A DNA stretch of 64,000 nt from Phytophthora hibernalis (Eukaryota; Oomycota; Peronosporomycetes; Peronosporales; Peronosporaceae), in contig JAAKBF010000007.1 of assembly GCA_012656075.1 (NCBI GenBank), positions 1,116,001 through 1,180,000 of the forward strand, written 5' to 3'. The notes under the pieces were generated by a model that was not told the DNA's origin, did not search any database, and worked only from the letters and a program-made list of their open reading frames with translations. Position 1 is the stretch's first letter; each line of letters begins with the position of its first letter. Shown here piece by piece: positions 24,001 through 35,895 of this stretch. The position numbers and the translations under genes are program-made.

Positions 24001-27000
24001 GAGCTGGATCATAACTTTTTCGAGAAGCTCCTTCATGGCCGTCACATGACTCTTTGATACGAGATCAAACGCGTTTTCAACGCTTCTCGTGTATTCAATG
24101 CCAGCGACAAGCAGTCCGATCTGAGCGGCATCCATATTGTCTTTCGAAACCACGCCTTCACTAACTGGAGGTACTTTCTGCAGCAACCAGTCGACTCGAT
24201 TTTGTCCAGGAAATCGGTTGATTGAACGGGTGACATGCCCCTTTAAGGTGAGCTGTATAGATTCCAGTATTGTCTGCATATAAAGCTCAACCTTACCTTC
24301 CAACGGTACCATGTCCTCGAATGAAATGGTCTCTTTTGCAGAGTCGTTGGATATAAAGTGAGTGGCAAGCATTGAACTAGCCGCTCCATTGTTTTCTTTT
24401 TCTAGGAGCAGCGTATGCATAGACAGGAACACCTTCTCGAGGTGAATCATAATCTTCTGTGGACTGCTTCCGTTCGAAAGTATATCGAGCAAGTCAGCTT
24501 CAGAAATGAAATAGAAGCGTGGGAACAAGCGGCGCTTAGAGTCGAGATACTCCTTTAGTGCTTGTTGACACTTTTCCAATCGTGATCGAAGATCATTTAG
24601 AAGTTGGAGCAAGCCAGGAAGCTGGCAAGCAAGCAGTACATTCCCAGGTGGTTCCTGGGCCCACATTTGCTGCAGTGTTTGACGAACGAGCTCGTCAACA
24701 TCTTCAAACCTCGCCGCCTCGTCGGGCAGCTCCCGTTTGACCTCGTCTGACTGCATAAAGAGCGGCTCCAGATACGACCATGATCGTTGAATATCTAGTA
24801 GCGCTCCAACTGTTTCAGAAACAAGCATGAGCTTTGATCGCCACAGCTGTGTCTGCTCCTGAAAAACTATTTCGCCCAGAAGCCATTCCTTGTACAAGCA
24901 ACTGGTCCGACTCAAGCATCTCCACATCGACTTCCGCCATGTGTAGTAAGGGCACCGTAGTTTCCTTATACGGAGTCATCGTCAGGCAAATGTTGGACCA
25001 ACGACTTTCAAGCTCGTACAGAGTTGTTTCTTGTTTGGCTTCTTTTTGAGCTCGATCTGTAATTTCTTCCACGTCCCGCTGAAACTCATGCAGATTTAAT
25101 GCTAAAATATCTGCAAATTTAATGGATGGGTTATCGTCCGGGCAATCGAACGTCTTTCCTGAAACTGTAATAAGATCTTGCCAGTGACGCCTTCGCATTG
25201 AAGGGTGCCGTAGGGCTTGGAACAGTGGACATGTACTGAGGAAGTCCTTCACCAGTCGCTCAAAATTTTTAAATGCGTCACACTCGCGAATGTCTTTGTG
25301 TGTAGCTTTTACCAGCCCCAGGAAAGCTTTCGCCTCTTCTTCCAAAACAATACCATCAATCATGATCCAAGGAATATCTCTCGACAAGTCAATTTTCCTT
25401 GTTACCTCTGAAATGGCTTCCCACATTTGATTGCAATGGGTAAAGGTCCTCTGAATAGCCGTCAATATAGAGGCACAAGGGTCCATCAGATCTTCACACT
25501 CCAATATCTCTGCAATATGCTTCTTTTGCTTGAAAATATCTCCATCTTTTACCGCATTTGCCTGCTCTTCAGAAAGCAGTGTTAGTGCCGCGTTGACACC
25601 AACAGAAAAATTCCAGAATGCCTTCGTTTTAAGCTGGTTCTCTTTTGTTCGCAGTTCTTCCACATAGGCGATAATCTCGTCCCGAAAGGTTAAGCTTTGC
25701 GTAGCGATCAATGGAGCGATACGTTTACTTGCAGCGGGTACCTTCTTCAGCACCTCCCCCAAGCGACTTCAATAGCCATCAAAATATCAAGTTCCTTGGT
25801 GACAATGATGCCAGCCTCTTTAAGAAAGGCGATTTCAGCACGGAGCTCCTCGATTGATAAAGTTATCGCTTCTCCGCGTTTCTCAACCATAAATACGTGT
25901 TCTTTCAGCCCCATTAACGCAGCTGTGACCTGATCAGGAGTCCAGGTTGGGTCCAATACAGGCTGCTCCAGTCCAATATTGCACTCTCGTGTCGACTGCT
26001 GGAGTCCCTGTAAGTCATGCAGCACTTGGTCTATCACGAGCTTTCCCGTCATTAAATTCATCTCTCGGGTCACAGTATCATCGAAAGTTGCCGTGTATGG
26101 TGATCCTCGAATCGGCCCTGCGTTACCGTCAAATGTGCCCTGGAACTCAATTTGTACTTGGTACTCACCAGGGCTCGGAACTGTGTAACTTACAAGGTAC
26201 TTGCCGTTTAGAAGATCCTGAATCTGCAAGCTCGGCAAGAAGATGGGATCGAAGTCCTCGAGCGAGACTTCGACATTAAACTCGTCCCCACCACGTGTCC
26301 GCAGGTTGCGCTGGGCGTCTCTCGCCTGGATAATAAAGCACGTAGGCTCGCCACTAGCCCCACCCGATAAAACACCAGGGCCATACGCGAAGCAGAGAGG
26401 GCGTGGGAAACCGAGAAGTAGCTGTACGTTTGAAAAGTTGTTGTGAACGAATCGCCCTGAAGAGCTACACGAACCTGAACCTCTCCAGCGGGGTATGCGG
26501 TGAAGTCCGGCGTCACAACATTCAATGTGTGATCATTGACATATTCTCCAGGGACATCCACCGATCCTTTTCGACAGGAAAATCGGATGGTCACTGATTT
26601 GTTGACAAAATCGATGCCTTCGATCACCAAGGCAGTGCCGCCCGTAATCGGTCCAAAGTCTGGAAAAATCCCAGTGATTCCATAGGGAGGTCCGACAACG
26701 CAGCTTACGTCTAGATAGAACATGTCGTTAAGCCAAACGTTTGCCCATCCACCGAAAACAATCAGCCGACTACCCTTATCATCATAGGCTAATGTCGAAT
26801 CGCTTCGCCCGCAGGGTGGTGCTCCCTCGATCTCTTGAATGGTCCAGCTCATGTCACCCGTGTCAAGCACACTCAAATCGTTCATGTAGTTCCCTTGGGC
26901 ATTGTAGTTGTTTGCTTCACCCACTACGCCGCCAAACACGAACACCTTCGCATGTGGAATGGCGAGAACCGCACAACATGAGTGGTTCCATCTTGGCAAC

Positions 27001-27773
27001 GTCGAGGCCATATGCGTGCCTTCCACAAGTGTCCACGAATTCATAGTCGAGTCAAAAATGTGCAAGTCGTTGAACTGCGCGACGCTGTTCCATCCACCAC
27101 ACACCAACATTAGGTCGTCCACAGCACATGCCTGATGACCAGCTCGTTTCTCCGGCGGTTTGCCCTTGCACGTGACTTTGGTCCAGCTCAAATCCTCGGT
27201 CCGTAGCATATACAAGTCGTCAAAGTCTCTTCTGCCGTATCCTGTGCCTCCATAACCCCCAAACACGTAAATAGAGCGTCGTATCGCCACTGCAGAGTGC
27301 GCTCCTCGTGGAGCCGGCAGCACCTGCGCCACGGGCTTGGCGACACTGGCACGATGCATGGCATTGTTATTATTAACGGCGATACCTGGAGCTCCAGCTT
27401 GACTCCAATCCAGTGTGATGGGGTTAAAGATCCACAGGTCGTTGAACCGTGAGGAGCTGCTGTGGAAGCCGCCGAACACGTAGATCTTGTTGTCCACGAC
27501 CGTAGCTGAGTGTTTCCAACGTGGCGGGGGCCATGCGCCACCCAGAGGCGAGCATAGCCGTTCCCATTCACTCGGAGCGTTGGCGTTTATCTTAAGTGCG
27601 AACAGGTCGTTTGTCGGGCCTGGAGGCTCCGCGTAGTCGCAGCCACCAAACAAATAGCCGCTGGAGCCCACGATGGACAGCGAGTGGCCCGAGCGCCGCG
27701 TCGGCGTCTCTCCATTGCGTCTCGCGGTCGTCTCCAGTCGGCTCCAGCGCAGGGCGGGCGGCGTGTCCGCCAT
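15090..27773 (-). CDS. Axonemal dynein heavy chain with N-terminal kelch propeller
   Basis: Flagellar motor heavy chain of about 4,230 residues, apparently without introns. Kelch repeats come first (27773 to about 26800), then an IPT/TIG-like and a filamin-like Ig domain (about 26750-26050), the tail and linker, and six AAA modules. The P-loops are GPAGTGKTETTKD (AAA1), GPPGSGKTECCE (AAA2), GNAGTGKTQLVQ (AAA3) and the variant GVGGSGRKSLAR (AAA4). The stalk coiled coil and microtubule-binding segment lie around 19900-18900, and the C-terminal domain ends at 15090. Kelch plus IPT/filamin is the architecture of the Chlamydomonas outer-arm alpha heavy chain, so an outer-arm role is likely. Frame changes near 26412, 25752, 24860, 19165, 18053, 17905, 17010 and 15975 are all repaired in homopolymers. 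One segment, 24927-19159, is open for 1,922 residues. Confidence 0.92.
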
Positions 27774-27933
27774 CTCGAGTGCGGAATGCGGAATGGCATG
27801 CTACGTTGAACTTTTGGATTTGCAGACCTGGGATTGGTGGAAAGAAAGATGCGTTTTGACCAGTGGAAGGTCTCCGCGACGGTTCAAGATCCATGTCGAT
27901 CTTTGGCTTTGATGGTCGTCAGTATTAGAGACC
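27774..27933. promoter_or_regulatory. Shared promoter of dynein (-) and syntaxin-16 (+)
   Basis: The start codons lie 160 bp apart, head to head. On the minus strand CCATTCCGCATTCCGC (about 27797-27782) resembles the oomycete INR/FPR element and sits just upstream of the dynein ATG. I find no clear initiator for the syntaxin side. Confidence 0.45.
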
Positions 27934-29125
27934 ATGGCGTATCGCGACCTCACGGGCCGCTTCTCGGAGCGCAGGGCCAACCTGCGCAAGCGCAACTTGA
28001 GGTTCCAGATGCGTCCGAGGCTAGATAATTCGCCGCTATTGGGCGCTCTCTTCCTGTCCAAGCAGGTATGAGGTGGTGTTGAAGAGATTTGATGCTTGGA
28101 CATTGACGTAGTTGTGGTGGATTCTAGAGAAACAAGTCCCATGCGATGGAGAAAGCGCTGCTTCAAGACGCCAACGAGTTCCACGGTGGAAAGCACAGTG
28201 AGATCCACAAGCCGGAGTGGACGAGGTTTGCTGAGAGCGCAGACGAATCCATTCGTCTGCTACACGCCAAGCGTACGAGTCGAGCGTCGTCGAAAAATTG
28301 AGAATCGGGTGGAAGAACGGGGAACTGATTGTTGTTGGTCGTGGTTGTGATTGGCTGATGTAGTGGAATATTTGCAGCTTCTGCATACACGACGACTCAT
28401 GATCCGGTTCGACAACTCGGAGGTCCAGCAAGAGCACGAGATCAATTGTGTGACTGAAGAAATCACCGCGCTGTTCCATAAGGCGGACCGCTCACTGAAA
28501 AATCACCAGCGCTTTCGTCGGAGGCGAGCTGAGTCCTTCACCCGCGGACCGCCTTGTACGGTTGAACACACAGCGAGCAATTGCTGGGCGATTGCAAGAG
28601 ATATCGATCCAATTTCGAACAAGACAGCGCGAGTACCTTCAACGTCTGCAACTGCAGAAGTTCGGCAGCGAGATATTTGACGTCGACGCGATGGAGAAGG
28701 GTGCGGGAATGGCAGGTGAAAGCTTCCGATTCGGCAACAAGAGCACCACCATGGCAATGGACCGCACCGAGTACGATATCAAAACTCGGGATATCGAGAT
28801 CCAGCGCATTGCCAAGTCGGTCGCGACGCTAGCCACCATGTTCAAGGAAGTAGCCGAGATGGTGATCGACCAAGGCACGCTCATCGACCGTATCGACTAC
28901 AACATGGAGCAGGTAACGATGTCGAAATTCTCCACCTGCAACTCATCCAATTAACCCTCTCCTTTGGTCTGTTTCTGACAGGTGGTCGAGAGGATGCGCT
29001 CTGGACTGGGCCAGCTCGAGCGGGCCGAGAAGTACCAGCGTAACACGCGTCCCGAGCGCTGCATCTTCCTCCTAGTCTCTCTCATCACGCTGTGCTTCTT
29101 CATCCTCGTCATGAAACACTCCTGA
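27934..29125 (+). CDS. Syntaxin-16/Tlg2-like Qa-SNARE
   Basis: Target-membrane SNARE of the trans-Golgi/endosome route. The start MAYRDLTGRFSERR matches the family opening. The PEWTRFAESADESI segment matches the PKWVDGVDEI region of syntaxin-16. The SNARE helix includes EIQRIAKSVATLATMFKEV, VIDQGTLIDRIDYN and the family-specific QLERAEKYQ. A C-terminal hydrophobic anchor (about 17 residues) ends the protein. Exon 1 is 27934-28065; introns lie at 28066-28127 and 28913-28981, with another between about 28273 and 28372 whose donor phase I could not resolve. One frame change near 28515 lies in a T run. Length is about 300 residues, near the family norm. Confidence 0.85.
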
Positions 29126-29474
29126 TCGGTCAACTACATACACACATGAACTACATGTACTGTATAGGCATCTGGACCCCGGTCTCGCGACCCGGGTCGC
29201 TCACTGTTTTCTTTCTCAAGGAACGCACCACGTCCACCAAGCAAAGACAAGGAATCCCCCACCCCTGTCTGCCAGACACAGCTCGCTCTCAATTGACACG
29301 CATAAAACAAGTTGTTCCTCGTCATCTGCCCTGAACGCCATCCATCCTCTAAAATGCAAATTCTACTACCGTAATAAAGCCCGCCTCACCCGAGCCATCT
29401 CTCATTGGCTAAAAGTCTCCCCCGCTTTTACAACCCCAATCCCGATTGATCCCTTCCGGACGCACGTCGCCAAT
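29126..29474. other. Syntaxin 3' flank and mannosidase promoter
   Basis: No gene. TCTCATTGGCTAAAAG at about 29400 contains an inverted CCAAT box (ATTGG) about 70 bp upstream of the mannosidase start codon and may be part of its promoter. Confidence 0.4.
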
Positions 29475-31451
29475 ATGGAGCCGCGCGCCCGCCGTCTCAG
29501 CAACATCCGCGAGCCGCCGCTGGCTCCGACGTTCCCCACCAAGAGCTTCAGCCACTCGAGCAGCAGTCGCGGCCTTTCGTCCTCATCTTCGCGCTCGCTG
29601 TCCACGGCGATGGTGCTGCGTTTGCTGCTGGGGCTGCTGATCGTTGGCATCGTCCTGCAGTGGGTCCTATGGAGCTCCAGCGTCGTGGAACCACAACGCA
29701 GTAAACCGGACAATGGGTGGATGAAAAACTTGCGACGGATCGAGCACGCGGCCGACAAGGACACGCCCAAGCCGGCTGCGGACACGTTCGAGTTTGAACC
29801 GCCCGCCAATGACCCGACCCACGAGGAGGAGCAGCGACGACGAGCGCCGTACGATCCGGCAATGCACAATGAGGACCAGAAGCAGGTGGTGGAGATGGTG
29901 CAATGGGCCTGGAAGGGCTACTCCACCTATGCGTACGGCCACGACTCGCTGAATGTCAAGACGTATAAGGGCACGGGGCTGCCGGATCATGACATGGCGT
30001 TGACGCTTGTAGATGCACTGGATACACTGTACCTTGTGGGTATGTTTGACGAGTTTGACCGGGCGAGCGAATGGGTGGCGAACAATATGGAGCAGCGGAT
30101 CTTCCTCAGTGGCTTCATCAGCTTCTTTGAGACGACGATTCGTCTCATGGGTGGACTGTTGTCGTCGTATTATTTGTCGGGACATGTGCATTTGCTCACG
30201 ATTGCGAACAAGCTGGGCATGGCGCTGTCGCCAGCGTTTGAGGTGTATGAACACGGTATCCCGCCCAAGGACTACGATATTGTGGTACGTGATATTTGGC
30301 TTCTTTGTAGGATGCACAAATAATTTATTTGTGTTGCTTGATATGGTGCATTGTAGACTAAACGGACACGAGCTGACCCCTCTCTAGCAGAAGTTGGCAC
30401 TCTGCAAATGGAGTTCAAGTACCTCACCCGACTTACCGGATACCCGAAGTACCAAGAGCAGGTCGACCGTATTTCGGATTCAGTACGTTTTGTTAGTAAT
30501 AGTACGCGCGTGCTGCCACGGTCGACTTATTTATCCGCTCTGCTTGTTTACATTTAATTAGATTGCGAAACAAGTGGAGGATAAGTACACCAATGGTCTT
30601 GTGCCAGTTCAACTAAATCAACACAGCGGAAAGATCACACAGTCAAAAATCACGTTGGGCGCTAATGGTGACAGCTACTACGAGTATCTGTTGAAACAGG
30701 TAAAGTGTACTGGTCGATTGAACCTTAGCTGGTGCGTGGCTGACTCTCTTTTGTTGTTTGCACGCAGTGGCTCTTGTCAGGCAAGAAGGACGACAAGTTC
30801 AAGACGCAGTACACGACGGCAGTGGATGGCATCGTGGACAAGCTCTTGGGTAAGTCAAAACCCAATGGCTTGGTGTTTATAGGAGAGCTGGTGTACGGCA
30901 AATTCGAACCCAAGATGGACCACTTGGTGTGCTTCGTGCCAGGTATGCTGGCACTAGGTTACATGAACGGAATGCCCGAGGAGCATCTCACGCTTGCGAA
31001 ACAGCTCATCGAAACGTGCTACCAAATGTACGCTCAAATGGAAGCTAAGCTTGCCCCCGAGATCATGTATTTCAACATGAAGGAGAACGTGGAAGAAGAC
31101 TTGCTCGTCAGTGCCACTGACGCTTTTAACTTACTGCGTCCCGAGACGGTGGAGAGTTTGATGGTGCTGTATCGCGCCACAAAGGACGAGAAGTACCGCG
31201 AGTACGGCCGTGAAATCATGAAGGCGTTCGAAAAGAACTGCCGGTTAGAGCGAGGTGGCTACGCAAGTATTGGAAACGTTGCAAAGGGCCCAATTCGTGT
31301 TGGCTTCCGCAACGAAATGGAGAGCTTCTTCATCGCCGAGACGCTCAAGTATCTGTTCCTGCTGTTCTCGGACGACTCGATGATGGCCTTGGACGAGGTC
31401 GTCTTCAACACGGAAGCCCACCCGTTCCCGATAGACAAAGCCGACTCATAG
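29475..31451 (+). CDS. Class I alpha-1,2-mannosidase (GH47), ER/Golgi type II membrane protein
   Basis: Trims alpha-1,2-linked mannose from N-glycans in the ER or Golgi. I place four exons: 29475-30284, 30357-30482, 30562-30699 and 30768-31451. All junctions are GT-AG and the frame is intact throughout. A Ser-rich cytoplasmic leader of about 45 residues precedes a signal anchor (MVLRLLLGLLIVGIVLQWVL), then a Pro/Glu-rich stem. GH47 motifs are YAYGHDSLNVKTYKG, LVDALDTLYLVGM, FLSGFISFFETTIRLMGG, NMKENVEEDLLVS, LRPETVESL, FRNEMESFFIAETLKY and the terminal FNTEAHPF with the calcium-binding Thr. About 585 residues. Golgi versus ER type I cannot be separated by eye. It fits with the derlin nearby in glycoprotein quality control. 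Confidence 0.93.
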
Positions 31452-31668
31452 ACATGTGAAGGGCGTCTCCAATATTCGTGCTGCATTCTCGATGTTCTGC
31501 TAATCCAATTCGTGTAAATCGACGAGTGGAGCTTGATGTTGGACTAACGGGCGGGTCTCTATTTTGTGTATGTATTTTCAGCAGCTCCAATGAAACGATT
31601 CTGCAAAACGTAATATTTGAGCCGTCATTGTTGATGAGCTCAACCTCATCCCGAGGTGCAAGTTGCAG

Positions 31669-32796
31669 ATGGGTGGTGCAGTGTCTGTCTTAGGCGAATC
31701 GGCCTCGAATTCGCCTTACAGATATGGTGATGCTACGGATGCGCAAGACGACAAGGCGGGTGAGGGCCCAGGGACTGCACCATGGATCGGTACGAGGCTG
31801 GACATGCCGCCGAAACCCTTCAGCCTCGAAAACTACTTTGAGTTGTTGGACATCGTAGGCACTGGTATGCTAGGTAGAGTGCGTCTCATTCGGCACAAGC
31901 GTTCAAGTCTGTACTACGTGTTGAAGTCAATCAAGAAGATGGATGTGATTGTCAACAAGATGACCACGCAACTTGAAGCCGAGCGCGACGCGATGGCTCA
32001 GATGACAGCAGTTCATAACCCGTTCACGGTGCGGTTCTTCGGCAGTTTGGCCACGTCTTCGCATGTGCATTTACTGATGGAGTACGTTCCTGGTGGAGAG
32101 CTCTTCCATCGACTGCACGCTGTCGGTCGGTTATCCAACGACGAAGCCAAATTTTACGCCACGGAGCTCATCATGTTCATTGAGGGTTGTCACGAAAACG
32201 GCTATATGTATCGCGACTTGAAGCCCGAAAACGTTTTGCTGGATGCTGGTGGGCACATTAAGGTCGTTGACTTCGGATTTGTCAAGCGAATTCGCTGTCC
32301 AAGCGATCGCACCTCGTCAAGCGTCGGGACGCCTCAGTACTTGGCGCCGGAGCAGCTAACGCTGTCTCACCAGAAGCGAAACTACTCATGCATCGTGGAC
32401 TGGTGGGCGTTCGCGTGCGTGGTGTACGAGCTGATCACCGGCTCGCCGCCGTTTACAACGCGCCGTAATGACTCGCACTTTGCGCTCTACACTCGCATCC
32501 TCTCGGGCAAGATCTATTGGCCGCGGTACATGCAGAGCTCATTGAAGGACCTGCTGCGGCAAATGTTGCAGCCCGACCCAGCCAAGCGACTGAGCGACAC
32601 CGCGGTTATCAAGAAGCACGTGTGGTTTGAAAACGTAGACTGGGACGTCGTCCCGCTCCGACAAGTGACTGCGCCGTACGTCCCGAGACTGGCATGTGCA
32701 GGCGACACGACCAACTTTGACGAGTATCCAAGTTCAAGCGAGGAGACCCCACCGCTCGACAACGATGACTCTCGACACGAGTTCCGCAACTTTTGA
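31669..32796 (+). CDS. AGC-like (PKA/PKG-related) Ser/Thr kinase, probably N-myristoylated
   Basis: Protein kinase of 375 residues in one exon. It starts MGGAVS, an N-myristoylation consensus (Gly2, Ser6), so it is likely membrane-tethered. The catalytic domain starts near residue 60: glycine loop GTGMLGRV, Lys in YVLKSIKK, YRDLKPENVLL as the catalytic loop (Tyr in place of the usual His of HRD), DFGFVKRI, then SSVGTPQYLAPEQL at the end of the activation loop. VDWWAFACVVYELITGSPPF and a short C-tail with NFDEYP follow, as in cyclic-nucleotide kinases. No regulatory domain is present in the chain. A Thr for activation-loop phosphorylation is available. Confidence 0.88.
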   Translation: MGGAVSVLGESASNSPYRYGDATDAQDDKAGEGPGTAPWIGTRLDMPPKPFSLENYFELLDIVGTGMLGRVRLIRHKRSSLYYVLKSIKKMDVIVNKMTTQLEAERDAMAQMTAVHNPFTVRFFGSLATSSHVHLLMEYVPGGELFHRLHAVGRLSNDEAKFYATELIMFIEGCHENGYMYRDLKPENVLLDAGGHIKVVDFGFVKRIRCPSDRTSSSVGTPQYLAPEQLTLSHQKRNYSCIVDWWAFACVVYELITGSPPFTTRRNDSHFALYTRILSGKIYWPRYMQSSLKDLLRQMLQPDPAKRLSDTAVIKKHVWFENVDWDVVPLRQVTAPYVPRLACAGDTTNFDEYPSSSEETPPLDNDDSRHEFRNF

Positions 32797-32855
32797 CACG
32801 CAGCCCGCTACGACAGACATCCAGATCGCCATACCAATCACGCCAAGGTGGTAAT

Positions 32856-33233
32856 CATGGCAACCAGCCCAACCAGCCAGCCGGACATGTTCCAGCGATT
32901 ACCAGACGCTCAAAAATCGCCCTGACACGGATCGGCAGACGGCATTGCAGTGTTGTGAAGCTTTTAGCTTGAAGGTGCTCGGTCGGCCGGCATTGGCTTC
33001 GCGACCGTATGAACTGGACGAACGGGACGACGGCGATACTTTGCGTCGTCTACAGAACACTTCAACAAAGCGCCGATGGATTTTCAAACGGCCGCAACAT
33101 ACGATCGGCCACTACAGGAGAGTCGGGGTTGTCTACACTTCTATCACCTCCTACTGTTTCCAAGCAAGCGGTATGGATGGACACCTTGGCATTCAAACAC
33201 TCGACGCAAAATCTACCTGAGCAGCGGGTATAG
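32856..33233 (+). CDS. Possible small hypothetical protein, frame broken
   Basis: Successive overlapping plus-strand frames read like protein. They start from MATSPTSQPDMFQRLPDAQ, go on through LQCCEAFSLKVLGRPAL and YELDERDDGD, and end STLLSPPTVSKQAVWM to a stop at 33231-33233. They could be joined by two or three homopolymer corrections of the kind seen elsewhere in the window. I recognise no domain. The alternative is that this is simply the 3' flank of the kinase. Confidence 0.3.
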
Positions 33234-33339
33234 TGTGCCATGTAACTTCGTACTGTAGTCAATCACTTGTGTCGAGCATTCGTAAGACGGATCGGTTACT
33301 GGAAAATAAATCAATTTGATTGGATAAAAATGAGTTGAT

Positions 33340-35390
33340 TTAGTCGTGAAGTTCATTAGTTGCCCTGCGCTTTCGACGACGGAATGGCACGGTTCGCGCC
33401 TCGGGATTTGCTTGATGAAGAGCTTCTCGGATCCGTCGAAGTGTTGTTGCTGCTCGATCCGCCCTACTAGGTGTCTTTCCGTCTGATGCCATCTTCATGA
33501 GCACGTTTTTGATTGCTGTGTCGAAAAGAACGTCGGCTTCATGTTGACTCTGAGGTGGCTTGAGATCTCGCCCAGTGGCAGACTTTACTGCATCGCGTAG
33601 ATGTTTCACCAATGTTGTCCACTCTGAATACCGCTTACGTTTGATTTTCGTGGCAAAGTCAGACGGCTGCAAACCTTTACATGGAGGATAACCCATAGAT
33701 GCATTTCCAAACCACCACAGGTGCCAGACACCAAGAGCATCAACGTCAGGAAACTCAAAATCTTCTGGCAGCCGATGAAACTTACCATCTCGACTCCAGT
33801 AAATGATTGTGCCTTGAGTTGCTTGGGGACACGCCTCTGTCTGGACTCTGGTCCTTTGATACAGCCCCGCTTCAGTAAGGAGCTCACGTATGGTAGAATG
33901 AAGCTCCTCTTTCCTCATTGCTCCAGTTCCAACCCCTTTTCGTCTAAAAGTTTCGAAATCCCGCTCAACAGTATATCAGGCATGCGTTCAACGGCTTTTT
34001 GAGTGCCCCGCTGCTGCTCATATAGACGAATATATGGCGGAATTCCTGTTGGGGGCAGCGAGGAAATATTACCACGCACGAGTTTGTGTTGCAGTGAATC
34101 CATTAAATTGTCGTCCCGAAATAAGGCCGAGGCCAATACTGGGTGCTTGACTGGTATTGTTTGCCTCAGGAATGTGGCGTGCTCGACCAGTGATGCCAAA
34201 CAGAGTGCTAAAATCGGGTGCATATTTGTGTCCTTACTCATTGTTGGAAACGTTACCTGTAGTGCTGCGTCAATAGCACTGTCGTTTACTTCAGCAAAGT
34301 GTGGTGGTAGTACAGCAAAATCGGGCGAGTTGAAGCCCTGCCACAACACGACCCAGGAACTGGTCACCTGCAGATTCGTAGCGAATGTAGCGGTCTTGTA
34401 CTCCACCCAGCGACCACCCGCAGCGCAGACACACACTTGCCATTGACGGACCACCAGTACTTCCACTTGAAGCAAAAGTAGCCACCCCTTTTCGTATAGA
34501 ATGTGTGCCATATGCCTTGTCACTGGTCTCCTCCTGTAATAGCACTCCCAGCTTCTTTGAAAATCTGCTTTTCTCATTCGACCCGGGAAAAAGCTTACCA
34601 GTACGTAGCGTTGGGTTTGACGCGAAATAAATGCCAAAAGCCAAAATACAGCATATGCTTGGATTTAGCGGGTTGCTGTAAATATGTCGGGGTCTTTTGG
34701 GCCACTGCCCTCTTGATTGGTCTTAGGTTTGTGAAGAATTCAGCCAATGCTGTCGTCAACACAATTTAGATGCGTCACGTGCACTGTTTCTATCGACTTA
34801 GATCTGCACATTAAATTCCACTGCAGCACAATGTACAAATGAGCGAATCCACTATCAAGCATGCCAATCGTTTTCTTGCAGAGAACTTTGTAGAGGGAGA
34901 AGGAAAGAGGGCGCTTTCCTGTGGTGCGTCCAGCCCCATTTTGATCATTATCCGCTTCAATCCGCTTCAGCCCACGAAAAAGATTTTTAGATCGTCTGTG
35001 TCCTCGGGAGGGAGTGGAATCTTCTTCTGTCGATATATATCCCAAGCAGCACTTCGGTAGCCACTTAGAGTCGATACTTTAAGCGAGTTTGAGTTCATCA
35101 AGTTTCAAAGTGAGATGGCTTGAACATATCCACATTAATTCCACCGTCGGCATCAAAGTAGCTTTCAGGATGGCGGCTTCTCCTTAATCCACCTGGTAAT
35201 TCTCTTGACGTAACTCTTGTAGGCCTTTTTGTTGATGATGCTGTGCAAGCATCACGGACGTCTGCAGCATTGAGAGTTCCTGGTGCAGGTGTCCGGGCTT
35301 GGGCCCGAAGTCGTTGTGTGGGAGGTCTTGCCGAGCCCAGGCCATGGCTGACGGTCGCCATGTTCGCTTCAACGTGGCTTGTCGAAATTT
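33340..35390 (-). mobile_element. Crypton transposon, tyrosine recombinase with GCR1_C-like tail
   Basis: A nearly complete Crypton open frame of about 680 residues on the minus strand. The order is: a leader ending in a Ser/Arg-rich segment; LSGYRSAAWDIYRQKK (about 35050); LKIFFRGLKRIEA; FAHLYIVLQWNLMCRSKS carrying the first catalytic Arg; HIYSNPLNPSICCILAFG (about 34680); THSIRKGVATFASSGST with the HxxR pair (about 34500); and DRYIRYE with the catalytic Tyr. The C-terminal part (33918-33340) has YWSRDGKFHRLPEDF, WHLWWFG and RKRYSEWTTLVKHL, typical of the GCR1_C-like DNA-binding domain. All YR active-site positions are visible. The chain is split in several frames, which may be homopolymer errors or decay. 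Cryptons lack terminal inverted repeats, so the outer ends are uncertain. Confidence 0.85.
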
Positions 35391-35895
35391 GAACCAATAG
35401 GACGGATTTGGGCCGTAAGACGACCAGGCTACGGGTTCTCCTCGCAACTCATTGAACGCCGCACTATACTAAAACTAACTTTTTGTTGGCTCTCGTCAAA
35501 AGTTTTGTCGAGAAATAATACGACATCTGTCTTACGCTGGCTTACAAAATGCAAGTTCGGTCGTACAAAAGTAGTTGAATCAACATGTAGAAAACTCAAA
35601 ACAGTAACGTTACAGTCGCCTTTCATGTTGGCGAAATGTTGGGGAAAGGCGAGACAGAACCCATTTCGGCTGTCCTTCTCCGCTGATTCGGTTTCACTAT
35701 CGCTGCGTGTGCGTTTGCCGCCACCTCGGGCCTCTTCACTTGAGAATCGAGACTTTAGCGCTCAAGACTTGAGTCAAGTCGCGACGATTCGTGGCCCGAG
35801 CGTCCGAGGAAAGACGAGAAGAAGTGCAGGAGCTGCAGCGTGCAGAGACCGGCAGCGAGCGCGACGAAGCCACAAGCAGCTTACTCAGCGCAAAC
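35391..35895. other. Flank between Crypton and the next gene
   Basis: No convincing gene. A non-ATG frame stays open across part of it but is low-complexity and shows no family. The last 150 bases are likely the promoter and 5' leader of the gene starting at 35896. Confidence 0.4.

Noticed and set aside
15090..27773. Eight or nine separate dynein-like genes
   Set aside because: The pieces follow in family order without gaps and rejoin after homopolymer corrections.
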